From Pseudomonadota bacterium (lineage in GTDB: Bacteria > Pseudomonadota > Gammaproteobacteria > Acidiferrobacterales > Acidiferrobacteraceae), in the NCBI GenBank assembly GCA_021794275.1, contig JAJYRD010000076.1:30646-94645 (forward strand): a stretch of 64,000 bases of DNA. Reading direction: 5' to 3'. How positions within the stretch are numbered: position 1 is the stretch's first letter; every line of letters starts with the position of its first letter. Below are positions 43,092 through 53,485 of this stretch, piece after piece. The notes beneath the pieces were generated by a model. The model made no database searches. It had not been told where the DNA came from and saw nothing but the letters and a program-made list of their open reading frames with translations. The translations under genes were made by a program, and so were the position numbers.

Positions 43092-45598
43092 GTCGTGAAA
43101 TCGAAATGGGTATCGCGGGCATGACCTGCGCGTCCTGCGTCGCGCGCGTGGAGCGCGCGCTGAAGGCCGTGCCAGGGGTGAAGTCGGTTGTTGTGAATCT
43201 GGCGAGCGAGCGTGCGACCGTAGCCTACGATCCAAGCGTAGCGACGCCTGCGGATCTTTCGCAAGCCGTGCGCGGGCGCGGCTATGAGCCGCTCATGCGC
43301 GATCTTGAGATCGGCATCGCGGGCATGACCTGCGCGTCCTGCGTCGCGCGCGTGGAGCGCGCGCTGAAGGATCTGCCTGGCGTGATCGATGCCACCGTGA
43401 ATCTCGCCACCGAACAGGCTCACGTCTCGTATCTCGAAGGCGCCCTCGATGAGGGCGCGGTGCGCGAGGCGATCACACGGACTGGTTATCGGGCGCTTGC
43501 CCGGTCGGGGCTTGAGGACGGTGGGGGGCGCGACGCGCAAGCGGAGGCTGCGGCGGGGTTACGGCGCGATGTCTGGGTGGCCGGCATTCTGACAATGCCG
43601 GTCGTGGTTTTGTCTATGGGCCCGGTCTTCTCGCCGGCGCTTGGGCGGGCGCTGGCGGGGGTCGCTCCTGCGGATTTCTGGTCGTGGCTCGTCGCGCTCC
43701 TGACGGCGACGGTGTTGTTTGGCCCTGGCCGCCGGTTCTTCCGTCCTGGCTGGCTCGCGTATCGTCACCTGTCGCCGGATATGAATAGTCTTGTCATGAC
43801 CGGGACCGGCGCCGCCTTCACCTACAGCCTTCTCGTCCTGGTCTGGCCGCGTGGGTTCCCGGCGGCCGCGCGTCATCTCTATTTCGATTCGGCAGCGGTC
43901 ATCGTGACTGTGATCCTGATTGGCAAGTACCTTGAGGCGCTGGCAAAGGGGCGCACGGGGGCCGCGATCAAGCGGCTCGCGGGTCTGCAGGCCAAGGTGG
44001 CGCGGCGAGTACGGGGCGAGCGCGAGGAGGAGGTGCCGATCGCCGAATTGCAACTAGGTGAGCGCGTGCGCGTGCGCCCCGGCGAACACATCCCTGTCGA
44101 TGGTGTGGTGCGCGCGGGCGAGAGCTATGTCGATGAGTCGATGTTGAGCGGCGAGCCCATGCCTCTTGCCAAACACTCAGGCGACCGGGTCGTCGGGGGC
44201 ACGATCAACCAATACGGCGTCCTGGAGGTTGAGGCGAGTGCGATAGGTGCGCAGACAGTGCTTGCGCAGATCATTCGCTTAGTCGCGCGGGCGCAGGGCT
44301 CGAAGCTCCCCATTCAGGGACTTGCCGATCGTGTCGTCGCGGTGTTTACACCGGTGGTCTTGGTGGCCGCGATCCTGGCGTTCGCCGGGTGGCTGATCGG
44401 CGACGGGACGGCTGGCCTTACCGGCGGACTCGTGAGCGCCGTGGCGGTCTTGGTCGTAGCCTGTCCATGCGCCATGGGGCTTGCGACGCCAGCGGCAGTG
44501 ATGGTGGGCACGGGCCGTGCAGCCGAGCTTGGCGTGCTCTATCGTAAGGGTGAAGCGCTTGAGGTGCTGAGTCATGTGGACACGGTCGTCTTCGACAAGA
44601 CCGGCACTTTGACCGTGGGTCGCCCGCTCGTCACTGACGTGCTTGCAGTCGACGGGGACCGCGGCGCGCTCTTGGGACTTGCAGGGGGCGCTGAGGCCGG
44701 GAGCGAGCATCCGCTGGCGCAGGCCGTCACGGAGGCGGCGAAGGGCGAGGGCGTGTCGCTGCGCGCCGTCTCCGGTTTCAGGGCGCGACCGGGATACGGT
44801 ATCGAGACGGAGGTCGACGGCCGCCGGCTGTTGGTGGGTGCGCGGCGATTGCTCATGGAGGCCGGCATTGACCTTGCGGAGCTCGAAAACGCGGCGCGTA
44901 GCCTCGAGGCGCACGGCAAGACCGTGATCTTCGTGGCCCATGGCGAGACTCCATGCGGATTGATCGCGCTGGCCGATGCGCCGCGCCCGCAGGCGCAAGG
45001 GGTCGTGCGCGCACTGCACGAACGCGGCTTGGCCACCGTGATGATTTCAGGTGACGCCCAGGCCGCGGTGGAGCAGCTAGCCTTGGCCCTCGGTATCACG
45101 GATTACCGGGCGGAGGTCCTGCCGGAGGCCAAGGCGCAGGCGGTAGAGGCCTTGCAGCGCGAGGGGCGTAAGGTGGCTTTTGTTGGGGATGGATTGAACG
45201 ATGCCCCGGCGCTTGCTCAGGCCGACGTCGGGATCGCGATGGCGAGCGGTACGGACGTCGCGATGGAGGCGGCCGACGTGACGATAAAGGGTTCTCTCGG
45301 AGCGCTGGTTGCGGCCGTGGATCTTTCGCGCCGCACACTCTCGACGATACGGGGGAACCTGTTTTGGGCGTTTTTTTACAATGTCGCCTTGATCCCGCTT
45401 GCCGCCGGCCTTTTCTATCCGGCTTTTCGAGTCCAGCTGAACCCCATGCTCGCGGGCCTGGCCATGGGGTTCTCGAGTCTGTTTGTTCTGACCAACAGCC
45501 TGCGTCTGCGGTATTTCAAAGACTCGAAGATCGACGAGGGCGCCTGTGGCTCGACGGGAACGCCCAGGCCGCGCGTCGAGTCGTCTCAAGCGTTTTGA
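43088..45598 (+). CDS. copA: Copper-exporting P-type ATPase CopA
   Basis: This 836-residue P1B-1 ATPase exports Cu(I) from the cytoplasm. Two N-terminal metal domains carry GMTCASC (C14/C17 and C82/C85). The membrane CPC is C459-P-C461, the phosphorylated Asp is D503 in DKTGT, and YN plus MxxSS motifs ([26 protein letters not shown]) mark the Cu(I) subclass. The frame is open from 42941, but the ATG overlapping the regulator stop is the true start. The two metal domains share 55 identical bases (43112-43166 and 43316-43370), suggesting recent internal duplication or conversion. Confidence 0.96.
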   Translation: MSREIEMGIAGMTCASCVARVERALKAVPGVKSVVVNLASERATVAYDPSVATPADLSQAVRGRGYEPLMRDLEIGIAGMTCASCVARVERALKDLPGVIDATVNLATEQAHVSYLEGALDEGAVREAITRTGYRALARSGLEDGGGRDAQAEAAAGLRRDVWVAGILTMPVVVLSMGPVFSPALGRALAGVAPADFWSWLVALLTATVLFGPGRRFFRPGWLAYRHLSPDMNSLVMTGTGAAFTYSLLVLVWPRGFPAAARHLYFDSAAVIVTVILIGKYLEALAKGRTGAAIKRLAGLQAKVARRVRGEREEEVPIAELQLGERVRVRPGEHIPVDGVVRAGESYVDESMLSGEPMPLAKHSGDRVVGGTINQYGVLEVEASAIGAQTVLAQIIRLVARAQGSKLPIQGLADRVVAVFTPVVLVAAILAFAGWLIGDGTAGLTGGLVSAVAVLVVACPCAMGLATPAAVMVGTGRAAELGVLYRKGEALEVLSHVDTVVFDKTGTLTVGRPLVTDVLAVDGDRGALLGLAGGAEAGSEHPLAQAVTEAAKGEGVSLRAVSGFRARPGYGIETEVDGRRLLVGARRLLMEAGIDLAELENAARSLEAHGKTVIFVAHGETPCGLIALADAPRPQAQGVVRALHERGLATVMISGDAQAAVEQLALALGITDYRAEVLPEAKAQAVEALQREGRKVAFVGDGLNDAPALAQADVGIAMASGTDVAMEAADVTIKGSLGALVAAVDLSRRTLSTIRGNLFWAFFYNVALIPLAAGLFYPAFRVQLNPMLAGLAMGFSSLFVLTNSLRLRYFKDSKIDEGACGSTGTPRPRVESSQAF

Positions 45599-45650
45599 AT
45601 TCTAAGAGTTGGAACATTCCACGCATTCACGGCAAAAAAAGGAGTAGGCG

Positions 45651-45854
45651 ATGAGTACCACCACCTTGCGTATCACTGGTATGACATGCGGCCATTGCGT
45701 CGCGGCGGTCACTGCGGCCCTGAAGGCGGTACCGGGGGTCGAATTGGTGCAGGTGAACCTGGAGCGCGGGGAGGGCGTGGTCCAGGGTAGTGCGAGCGCC
45801 GATCAGTTGGTCGGCGCCGTCGAGGCGGAGGGGTATGCGGCCCGCGTCGCGTGA
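45651..45854 (+). CDS. copZ: Copper chaperone CopZ
   Basis: This 67-residue single HMA domain has the copper site MTCGHC (C13/C16). It delivers Cu(I) to CopA or to the regulator. GGAG precedes the ATG by a few bases, and it lies 52 bp after copA on the same strand. The short size and lack of a signal peptide fit a cytoplasmic chaperone. Confidence 0.93.
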   Translation: MSTTTLRITGMTCGHCVAAVTAALKAVPGVELVQVNLERGEGVVQGSASADQLVGAVEAEGYAARVA

Positions 45855-46088
45855 CTGAGCGCGGGCACGAAGGGCGTCGTCCGCGAGGTACTGCCCGCAC
45901 TGAGAGGCCTCGGCCGGTGCCCTTTGGTCGAAGCGACCGGCTTCGGCTCGCCTTATAGTCCGCGGTCTTGGAGCGGGCGAGGCGGGTTCTAATGGCTTCT
46001 CCATCCAAGGAGGCGGGGACATCAGGCGGTGCGAGCCAGAACCCACCCGTTATTCTCGGATTCGTCATGCTAACTAAAGGAGGCTACC

Positions 46089-46466
46089 ATGGGCGATACA
46101 GAACGGCTTGATCTCGTCGTTATCCTCATCACCGGGCCAGAGAATCCGAAACGCCTGCCCTCGGCGTTTTTCTTGGCCTCTACCGCGGCCGCCAGTGAGC
46201 AGAACGTCCTCATGTATTTCACGGGACCCGCCACGGAGCTTTTGAAAAAGGGCGTCGCTGAAACGATCTTCCCTTTGAAAGGCGGGAAGAGCGTGGCGGA
46301 CTTCATGAAGCTTGCCTCCGACAACGGCGTACGCATGATTGGGTGCGCGCAGTCGCTGGAATTGAATAAGATGACCCCTGCTGACCTTTTCTGTGAGATG
46401 CCGCTTTTGAACCCAAGCGCCGCCTTGCCATCGCTCGCACAAGCAGGGCGTGTGCTTACTTGGTGA
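46089..46466 (+). CDS. DsrE-family protein
   Basis: This 125-residue protein has the DsrE/TusD-like fold, seen in LVVILITGPENPKRLPSAFFLASTAAASEQNVLMYFTGPATELL and the conserved Cys in VRMIGCAQSLELN. Family members carry persulfide sulfur or act as peroxiredoxin-like partners in sulfur oxidisers. AAAGGAGG precedes the ATG. It may be transcribed with the copper genes or alone. A terminator follows about 105 nt downstream. Confidence 0.88.
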   Translation: MGDTERLDLVVILITGPENPKRLPSAFFLASTAAASEQNVLMYFTGPATELLKKGVAETIFPLKGGKSVADFMKLASDNGVRMIGCAQSLELNKMTPADLFCEMPLLNPSAALPSLAQAGRVLTW

Positions 46467-46570
46467 TCGGTCGCGGATTTGTTTAGGTGGGGCGCTCCGG
46501 GGCCCGACGTGGGTCCCGAGCGCAAGCCTTGGCCACAACCCTTAAGGCCGCCCTGATCGTGGACCCAAGC

Positions 46571-46595
46571 GGGCCCGAGGGACCCGGGCCTTTTT
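46571..46595 (+). terminator. Intrinsic terminator after the DsrE gene
   Basis: GGCCCG (46572-46577) and CGGGCC (46585-46590) form a GC stem with a 7-nt loop, followed by TTTTT. Between here and 46865 I see no gene. Confidence 0.75.
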
Positions 46596-46864
46596 CCGAT
46601 GTTCGCGCATGCGGGAAGCCCTAGGATCACGATGAATGCTAGGCGCCGTAGCGGCGAGGGGGGTGTCGCCGGCGTGACCGATGGGTATTCCGGTCGGCGG
46701 ACTCACGGCATCGCGCAACTCCACACGGACCGATCAATCCTCCGAACAACCCGAGCGACAGAGGCGCTAGACGCTTCTCAAAACGGGTGGGGCAAAGCCG
46801 TGCCCATGGGCTGGCGGATTGGGGTTCTGCGAGGGCGTGAACGCGCGATAGGGCGGATCAGGGG

Positions 46865-49800
46865 GTGGCAAGGATGTCGTATAACCGATGGTGGCGACGG
46901 GGCGGGAGGTGCTCTTCGGAGCGGCCGGCGCAAACCAGCGGAGGCGCAGCGGGCTTGAGCCCGGATCTTTCCGTGGCCACGGAACGCGACCCCCACGCGT
47001 CCAGGCGGTCTGGGTCGGAGGGTGTCCCGGAGCGGAGCGCGACCGAGCGCGCGGTTCTCGACGCACTGCCCGAGTACCTGGTCGTCCTTGATTGCGAAGG
47101 GCGGCTGTTGGCGGCCAATGCCACGTGGCGGAGGTTGGCAGAGGAGTTCGGAGTGTCTGGCGGCGATTCCGTGGCGGGCCGCCCTTACCTGGGGACGTGC
47201 GCACGCGTGCTTCATGGCGAAAAGCCCGGATCCAATGAGCCCGACGTGGCCGTAGCCAGCATGTTGTCGAGCCCCGTCCCTCGGGTAGTCATTGAATATT
47301 CTTGCGCATACGACACAAGCGTCCGCTGGTTCCAGTTGTTGGCTACGCGTTCACAAAACCAAGATAATTGCCGGATAGTCCTTCTTTACCTCGATGTCAC
47401 CGAACGCAAGCGGGCGGAAGAGGACGCCCTCGCGCGCGCGCGACAACAGGCGGTCGTGGCAGAGCTTGGTCAGCGCGCCCTCTCTGGTGTTGCGCTGAAT
47501 CAGTTGCGCGAGGATGCTGTGCAGGCCGTGGCGCGCACCTTCGGGGTGCCGCTTTCGAATCTGCTCATGGTTTTGTCGCCATCCCGCTCCTTGTTGGTAG
47601 CCGGTGTAGGTTGGCGCGAAGGACTCGTCGGGGCCGCCGAGGTGAGTCTCGGACCCGAGTCGCAGGCCGGCCATACCCTCGTTTCGGACCAACCGATTGT
47701 GGTGGAGGATCTACGCAAGGATCGCCGATTTTCGGGGTCCGCGCTATTGCGCGAACACGGGGTGGTGAGCGGCATTAGCGTCGTGGTCGGAGGCAAGGGG
47801 GGCCCATGGGGGGTGTTGGGTGCCTATGCTCCCGAACCCCGCCACTTTTCGCGGGATGATGTAAATTTCGTACGCTCCATCGCCAACGTCTTGGCCGAGG
47901 CGACGGACCGCGCGCGTACTGAAGGTTCAATACGTGTCAGTAGCGCGCTCCTCCGGATCGCAGCGCAGACCGCGCATATCGGAGGGTGGACCTATGAGCC
48001 GCGTGGTGACGTCATGGGATGGTCGGACGAGGTCTCGGCCATCCACGACGTCGCACCCGGCGGCGCCCGGACACTTGCCGAGGCGCTTCGGTTCTGCGCA
48101 GCCGATACGCGCACCGTCGTGACCGAGGCATTTCGCAAATGCCTGAAAAGCGGTGAACCCTTCGATATCGAAGCCGAGATCGTGACCGCCCGGGGGCGCA
48201 GCGCTTGGGTGCGGGCCATCGGCACCGCCGAGCGGTCCCCGACAGGCGAGATCATTCAACTGCAAGGCGCCTACCAGGATATTACCGACCAAAAGCATGC
48301 GCAGCGCGATCTTGCGCGGGCCAACAGGGCCCTGCAGATGCTAAGCCGCTGCAATGAGGTCGTGGCGCGTTCCGACGACGAGACGGGTTTGCTGAACGAG
48401 ATCTGCAAGATCGCAGTCGAGATCGGCGGTTATCGTATGGCCTTCGTGGGCTGTCCCCGCCACGACGCCGAGCGCACCATTGCCCCCGTGGCGCACGCGG
48501 GTTATGAGGCTGGGCGTTTCCTGGCGCAAGCGCATATGAGCTGGTCGAATGAGAGGCGCGAGGGCCGCGGCGCCGTGGGTTCCGCCTTGCGATCGGGGTC
48601 GCTCGTTTTTTACGGGAATCTCGATGCACAGACACCAGAGGTTCCTTGGTCTGCGCTTGCCCGGGAGTGCGGGTACCGGGCGGTCTTATGCGTGCCCCTC
48701 AAGGACCAGTCCCAGACCTTGGGTGTTTTTTGTCTCTATGCCGGAGAGTCCCGCACTATGACTTCGGCGGAGGCGCGGTCTCTCCAGGAGCTTGCCGCCA
48801 ATGTGACCTTCGGAGTACGGCATGTCCGCAACGAAGCCGAGCGGCGGCGCATGCAAACGGTCCTGGAGGCCGCCGCGGAAGGGGTGGCGACCGCTGGGAA
48901 CCCTTTCTTCGAACAGATGGCGCGAGGAGTATGCCGCGCCCTGGGCGCTTTCGGGGTCTTTGTATTACGGGTGGCCCCCGATCGCCCCCGGGCAATCAGG
49001 GGGGTTACGGGCGTGGCGGACGATCAAGCGGCGCCGCCCGCGGATGACCTCCTTGAAGGGGGCCTGGCCGAGCTTCTGCTCGCGACTCGCCAACAGGTCG
49101 TCCCGGAGCGTCTTGCCGAGCGCTTTCCCGGCGCGCGCCGGCTATTGGAGATGGGGGCGGTGGCGTGCGCGGCCGAACGGCTCGACAATGTCGCGGGCAC
49201 ACCGATCGGCTTTCTCTGCGTGGCATTCCGCACGCCCCTCGAAAGCCCGCGCTTTGTGCAGTCGGCTCTTGGAATCTTTGCGGCGCGCATGGCCGGCGAA
49301 CTGGCCCGGCAGGAGGCTGACACGCGGATCCGCGAACAGGCGGCGCTGCTCGACAAGGCGCACGACGCTATCATCCTGCAGAATCTGGACATGCGCGTCG
49401 TGTACTGGAACGCGGGCGCGGCGCGTCTTTACGGTTGGCGTGAAAGCGAGATCCTGGGCGCCTCGCTCAACGACAAGATCTATGCTGACGGCGCGCCGCC
49501 CGAGGGTGCCAAGGCGGAGGTCTTGGCTCACGGCGAATGGACAGGTGAGATCGCGCAGGTGCAGCGTGACGGTAAGAATATCACCGTCGAGAGCCATTGG
49601 ACACTCGTGAAGGATGGGGATGGTTGGCCGCACGCGATATTGCATATCAACACAGACATCACCAAGCGCCTCGCCGTCGAGAACCAATTAAAGCAGGCGC
49701 AGAGGCTCGAGGCTATAGGCCAGCTCACCGGTGGTATCGCCCACGATTTCAATAACCTCTTGACGGTGATAATGGGTAGTTCGGATCTGTTGGTACATGA

Positions 49801-50845
49801 GCTGTCCGATCGCCCGGATCTCAGGCGACTCGTCGACATGAGCCGCTCCGCGGCAGAGCGCGGCGCGCAGCTCACGAAGCGGCTGTTGGCTTTCGCTAGG
49901 CGTCAGGCGCTTGCGCCACGACCCGTGGACATCGAGCGATTGCTTGTCGAGATGGACGGGTTGCTCCGCAGTACGGTGAGCGAGGACATCGAGATCCGCT
50001 TGGTGTGCTCGTCCGATTTGTGGTCGGCACTCGTGGATCCGGCGCAACTTGAGAGCGCGCTTTTGAATCTTTGCATCAACGCTCGCGATGCCATGCCAGC
50101 GGGAGGCAAGATGACGATCGAGACCTGTAATTTTTGTCTTGATGCCGCCTATGCGGAGGATAACGTCGACGTCGTGCCTGGCGAGTACATCTTGATCGCG
50201 GTCTCGGACACGGGTTGCGGGATTTCAAGCGAAAACCTACAACGAGTGTTCGACCCCTTTTTCACAACCAAGGAATTCGGCAAGGGGACGGGGCTTGGAC
50301 TTAGCATGGTCTACGGTTTCGTGAGGCAGTCGCATGGATACGTGAAGATATATTCTGAGGTGGGGCACGGCACGACCGTGAAGATGTTTCTGCCACGCGC
50401 CCTTGCGCAGGACGTTGGGTGCGCGGGGGAGGGCGCGGCGCCGGAGGCCTGCGGCGGCACCGAGCGCGTTCTTCTGGTGGAGGACAATGATCTCGTGCGC
50501 CACTACGCGACGAGACAGCTTCAGGTGTTAGGTTACGATGTGGTCGCTGCGCAAAACGCCAACGAGGCGCTCGGAATCTTGGAGAAGGAGCGCGGTATCG
50601 CGCTCCTCTTTACTGACGTCGTCATGCCAGGTGGCATGAATGGATTCGAACTGGGTGAGAAGGCGCGCGCCTTGGACCCGGGCTTGAAGGTACTTTATAC
50701 GTCGGGGTACACCGAGAACGCCCTCGTGGACCAGGGGTGTGAGGGCGCCCGGCAGCATTTTCTACACAAACCCTACCGCCCCTCCGATTTGGCCCGCCTG
50801 GTTCGCGAGGCCTTGGGCTGCACGGTGGAGGAAAGGTTGCCTTGA
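46865..50845 (+). CDS. Hybrid sensor histidine kinase with PAS and GAF domains
   Basis: This protein of about 1326 residues has no membrane segment, so it senses in the cytoplasm. Order by eye: PAS (about 60-180), GAF (about 190-350), PAS (365-475), GAF (485-650), a further GAF-like domain (655-820), PAS (825-940), HisKA with H960 in GGIAHDFNNLL, HATPase with GEYILIAVSDTGCGI and GTGLGLSMVYG, and a C-terminal receiver with D1251 in LLFTDVVMPGG. The start is uncertain: GTG at 46865 or ATG at 46874. It resembles kinases of the bacteriophytochrome/PAS-GAF type but lacks an obvious chromophore domain. No response regulator gene is adjacent. Confidence 0.88.
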   Translation: MARMSYNRWWRRGGRCSSERPAQTSGGAAGLSPDLSVATERDPHASRRSGSEGVPERSATERAVLDALPEYLVVLDCEGRLLAANATWRRLAEEFGVSGGDSVAGRPYLGTCARVLHGEKPGSNEPDVAVASMLSSPVPRVVIEYSCAYDTSVRWFQLLATRSQNQDNCRIVLLYLDVTERKRAEEDALARARQQAVVAELGQRALSGVALNQLREDAVQAVARTFGVPLSNLLMVLSPSRSLLVAGVGWREGLVGAAEVSLGPESQAGHTLVSDQPIVVEDLRKDRRFSGSALLREHGVVSGISVVVGGKGGPWGVLGAYAPEPRHFSRDDVNFVRSIANVLAEATDRARTEGSIRVSSALLRIAAQTAHIGGWTYEPRGDVMGWSDEVSAIHDVAPGGARTLAEALRFCAADTRTVVTEAFRKCLKSGEPFDIEAEIVTARGRSAWVRAIGTAERSPTGEIIQLQGAYQDITDQKHAQRDLARANRALQMLSRCNEVVARSDDETGLLNEICKIAVEIGGYRMAFVGCPRHDAERTIAPVAHAGYEAGRFLAQAHMSWSNERREGRGAVGSALRSGSLVFYGNLDAQTPEVPWSALARECGYRAVLCVPLKDQSQTLGVFCLYAGESRTMTSAEARSLQELAANVTFGVRHVRNEAERRRMQTVLEAAAEGVATAGNPFFEQMARGVCRALGAFGVFVLRVAPDRPRAIRGVTGVADDQAAPPADDLLEGGLAELLLATRQQVVPERLAERFPGARRLLEMGAVACAAERLDNVAGTPIGFLCVAFRTPLESPRFVQSALGIFAARMAGELARQEADTRIREQAALLDKAHDAIILQNLDMRVVYWNAGAARLYGWRESEILGASLNDKIYADGAPPEGAKAEVLAHGEWTGEIAQVQRDGKNITVESHWTLVKDGDGWPHAILHINTDITKRLAVENQLKQAQRLEAIGQLTGGIAHDFNNLLTVIMGSSDLLVHELSDRPDLRRLVDMSRSAAERGAQLTKRLLAFARRQALAPRPVDIERLLVEMDGLLRSTVSEDIEIRLVCSSDLWSALVDPAQLESALLNLCINARDAMPAGGKMTIETCNFCLDAAYAEDNVDVVPGEYILIAVSDTGCGISSENLQRVFDPFFTTKEFGKGTGLGLSMVYGFVRQSHGYVKIYSEVGHGTTVKMFLPRALAQDVGCAGEGAAPEACGGTERVLLVEDNDLVRHYATRQLQVLGYDVVAAQNANEALGILEKERGIALLFTDVVMPGGMNGFELGEKARALDPGLKVLYTSGYTENALVDQGCEGARQHFLHKPYRPSDLARLVREALGCTVEERLP

Positions 50846-50871
50846 CGTTGGCGGGCGCGTCAAGGGGTGCT

Positions 50872-51798
50872 CTAGCCCGGATCCGGTCGGGTGGCGAGTT
50901 GGGGTTGGGTGTCGCCGGACAGCAGCGCGAGGAAGGAGCGCACACCGGCGGACTGATAAGACGGCTCGGGGGCCGCGACGTAGAGTGTCCAATGGAGGGT
51001 CTCGGCGCCTGGCAGGGCCAGAGGCCTCACCTGCCAATCCGGGCGTTGCGCCAGCACGCTTTGAGCCACGAAACCGATGCCCGCGCCGGCCGCGACCGCG
51101 GCGCCGACTGCATCCACTCCTCCAACCTCAAGCAAGAAGGGTGCGGCAAGACCGCGGGTCGCGAGTTCGGTCGCGAGCGCCTCGCGCACGCCAGGTCCGT
51201 CGTTGCGCCAGATGACGGGGAAACGAAGGGCGTCGGTCCAATCGACCCGGGACAGGCGCAACAAGGGGTGTTGTGGGCTGACCACGCAGGTGATCGGCTC
51301 TTCCCGCCAGGGCTGCACCGAATAGTAGGGAGGCAGGTGGGCGCGATCGAAGCCGCCGTCGAAAAACAAAAGATCCCAGTCGCCGAGGGCGATCTGTCGC
51401 CGGTCAGTTATGTCACCCTTCAAGTGTACGCGGACATGGGCATGGTGCGTCTGAAAGGTCGCCACAAGCGCCGGTAGAAAGTAATGCGCAAGCGCCGGCG
51501 TCGCCGCAATGCGCAATGCGTCGTCCTGTAAGCGGCGGCAGCGCACGATGGCCTGCGCCGTGTCGTCGAGCGCCGCCCGCAGTTTGCGTGCAGGCTCCAG
51601 GAGGGCCGCGCCGGCACTCGTCACGCGGACGCCGCGTCCTTCCCGACGATAAAGGGGTTCGCCGACCTGCTCGGTCAGCTTCTGAAGACGCTCGGAGATG
51701 GCCGGCTGGCTGCGGTGTAGGACGCGACTTGCGGCGGTGAGGCTGCCCTGTTCGGCGACGACAAGAAAGGTGAGCAACTGGTCGGCGTCGATGTCCAT
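50872..51798 (-). CDS. LysR-family regulator of the adjacent efflux genes
   Basis: This 308-residue LysR protein has an N-terminal helix-turn-helix (LLTFLVVAEQGSLTAASRVLHRSQPAISERL) and an effector domain. It is divergent from the MFS-lipoprotein-fusion protein operon, so it very likely controls those genes in response to a transported compound. A perfect inverted repeat overlaps its own start codon (51797-51811), which fits autoregulation. Confidence 0.9.
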   Translation of the reverse strand: MDIDADQLLTFLVVAEQGSLTAASRVLHRSQPAISERLQKLTEQVGEPLYRREGRGVRVTSAGAALLEPARKLRAALDDTAQAIVRCRRLQDDALRIAATPALAHYFLPALVATFQTHHAHVRVHLKGDITDRRQIALGDWDLLFFDGGFDRAHLPPYYSVQPWREEPITCVVSPQHPLLRLSRVDWTDALRFPVIWRNDGPGVREALATELATRGLAAPFLLEVGGVDAVGAAVAAGAGIGFVAQSVLAQRPDWQVRPLALPGAETLHWTLYVAAPEPSYQSAGVRSFLALLSGDTQPQLATRPDPG

Positions 51799-51811
51799 CG
51801 GTTTTTCCGAT
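51797..51811. promoter_or_regulatory. Inverted repeat at the lysR start, likely LysR operator
   Basis: ATCGG (51797-51801), five T, CCGAT (51807-51811): a perfect palindrome fitting the LysR rule T-N11-A. AT-rich CAATATAACC just downstream (51821-51830) may include the -10 of the rightward efflux operon. Confidence 0.6.
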
Positions 51812-51919
51812 AAGTCACGTCAATATAACCGATTTGAGCTCGCGTTGCACGGTGCTTACAATGCGCGCATTTTGAGTGGCGGGGCCGTAGTGGGCGGGAA
51901 CGATATCAGGGATGGCCGG

Positions 51920-53485
51920 GTGAGTGGCGACGCGCGCGCGCCGTTGGACCCCTTCCGTTTCATGGTCCTGAATCTCACGCTGGGTGTAGGGCATTTCCTC
52001 GTACTCTTTAATACCGGCGCGTATCTGCCGATGATTCCCTACGCTGCGGGGGCCCTGGGTCGAGCCATCAGTTATGGTGACTGGACGCAGGCGAATTTCT
52101 TTATCGCCATGGCCGCCGGTTTTCCCATCGCGCCCAGATTCGCAGGGCGTTTTGGCGAGGTGCATACGCTTGTGGGGGCCTTCGTGGTCTTTGCGCTGGC
52201 GTCGGCCGTGTGCGCGAGCACCCATGACTTTTGGGTCTTTCTCCTGGCGCGGGGGGCGCAAGGGTTTGCGGGGGGCGTGACCGTACCCGTGTCTTTGCGC
52301 GGCCTACTGCGTCACTATCGCCCTGATCGCCGGAATCTCGGTCTCGTCCTCTGGGGTGTCGCGGCGCTCATGCCATTTACTCTTGGACCGACGCTTGGCG
52401 GTATTCTGATCGAGGAGCTCGGGTTTCGGGCGCTTTTCATCTTGAATGTGCCGATCGCGCTGGCGGTGGCGGCCTTGTCAACGGTCGTGTTATTCCACCG
52501 CGAAAGCGGTTTGCAATCGCAACCGATGGACTGGCGCGGGCTGATTCTGCTTCTCGGCACGCTCGCCTGTGGCCTTTGGGCTGTCGACCTTGCGGAGGTG
52601 CGCGACTTTTGGCGCTCGCCGATAGTCGAGACGTTGGGGCTCGCAAGCCTGGTTGCGCTCGGCCTGCTCGTGGCCTGGGAGCGCGGACGCAAAGAGCCGC
52701 TCGTGGACGTCCGGCTCTTTGCGCGCTGGAATTTTACCGTCGGCGCGCTCGGGCTCTTCCTTACGGGTCTCTTGTTCCAGGGGCTCATGGCCATCTTCGT
52801 GATCCAGTACGAGGTGGCCATGGGCTATGGCCCACTCTGGGTGGGGCTCTTGATCCTGCCCATGGCAATCTTTTCGAAGCTCGCCTCTATCCTCACTCAC
52901 CGCTGGATGACGCGCATTGATCCTAGGTTGATCGGGATGTTCGCGCTGGTCGGAATGGGGGCGAGCTGCGCCTTCGCGGCTTCCTATGACCGCAATGCCT
53001 CCTTCGATGCCTTGCTCTGGCCGCAGGTTGTAGCCGGGATCTTCGTCGGCGGTCTGTTCCCGCCCTTTGCGGCGATCGGTCTTTCCGGGCTCGCCGGTTC
53101 GGCTGAGCTCAAGGCAAGCGGGGTCTTGAATCTCTTGCGAGTGTCGGGGCAGGCCTTCGGTATCCCGGTGTTCGCAACGCTTTGGGAGGTGCGCGACATC
53201 GTGCACCGGCACTTCGTCGTCGAGGCCGATGCCGCGGCGCGGGCGCACATCTCGCAGCTCCAAGCCGCGCTCGCAGCACACGGCTTACGTCCATCGGTTG
53301 CTCACGCGATCCTCGCGCGTAGCCTGGGGCGCGCCGCGGGTGAGCTTGCCATGGGAGAGGTTTTCTATATCGCTATGTGGGGTTTCTTTGCGCTGGCAGG
53401 CCTTTGCCTGCTCGCGCGTCCGGTGATCTTTGCCGAATCGGACAAGTCTGTGCGGCTTGCGGCCCAGGAGCTCGTCGAACCATGA
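51920..53485 (+). CDS. MFS drug efflux transporter, DHA2 (EmrB-like) family
   Basis: This protein of about 521 residues has 14 predicted membrane segments and DHA2 family motifs: NFFIAMAAGFPIAPRFAGRFGEVHTL (loop 2-3) and PTLGGILIEELGFRALFILNVPIAL. It should export hydrophobic compounds by proton antiport. The start is uncertain: GTG at 51920 has CAGGGA upstream, while the open frame extends to 51698 into the lysR gene. Its stop overlaps the next gene's ATG. Confidence 0.87.
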   Translation: MSGDARAPLDPFRFMVLNLTLGVGHFLVLFNTGAYLPMIPYAAGALGRAISYGDWTQANFFIAMAAGFPIAPRFAGRFGEVHTLVGAFVVFALASAVCASTHDFWVFLLARGAQGFAGGVTVPVSLRGLLRHYRPDRRNLGLVLWGVAALMPFTLGPTLGGILIEELGFRALFILNVPIALAVAALSTVVLFHRESGLQSQPMDWRGLILLLGTLACGLWAVDLAEVRDFWRSPIVETLGLASLVALGLLVAWERGRKEPLVDVRLFARWNFTVGALGLFLTGLLFQGLMAIFVIQYEVAMGYGPLWVGLLILPMAIFSKLASILTHRWMTRIDPRLIGMFALVGMGASCAFAASYDRNASFDALLWPQVVAGIFVGGLFPPFAAIGLSGLAGSAELKASGVLNLLRVSGQAFGIPVFATLWEVRDIVHRHFVVEADAAARAHISQLQAALAAHGLRPSVAHAILARSLGRAAGELAMGEVFYIAMWGFFALAGLCLLARPVIFAESDKSVRLAAQELVEP

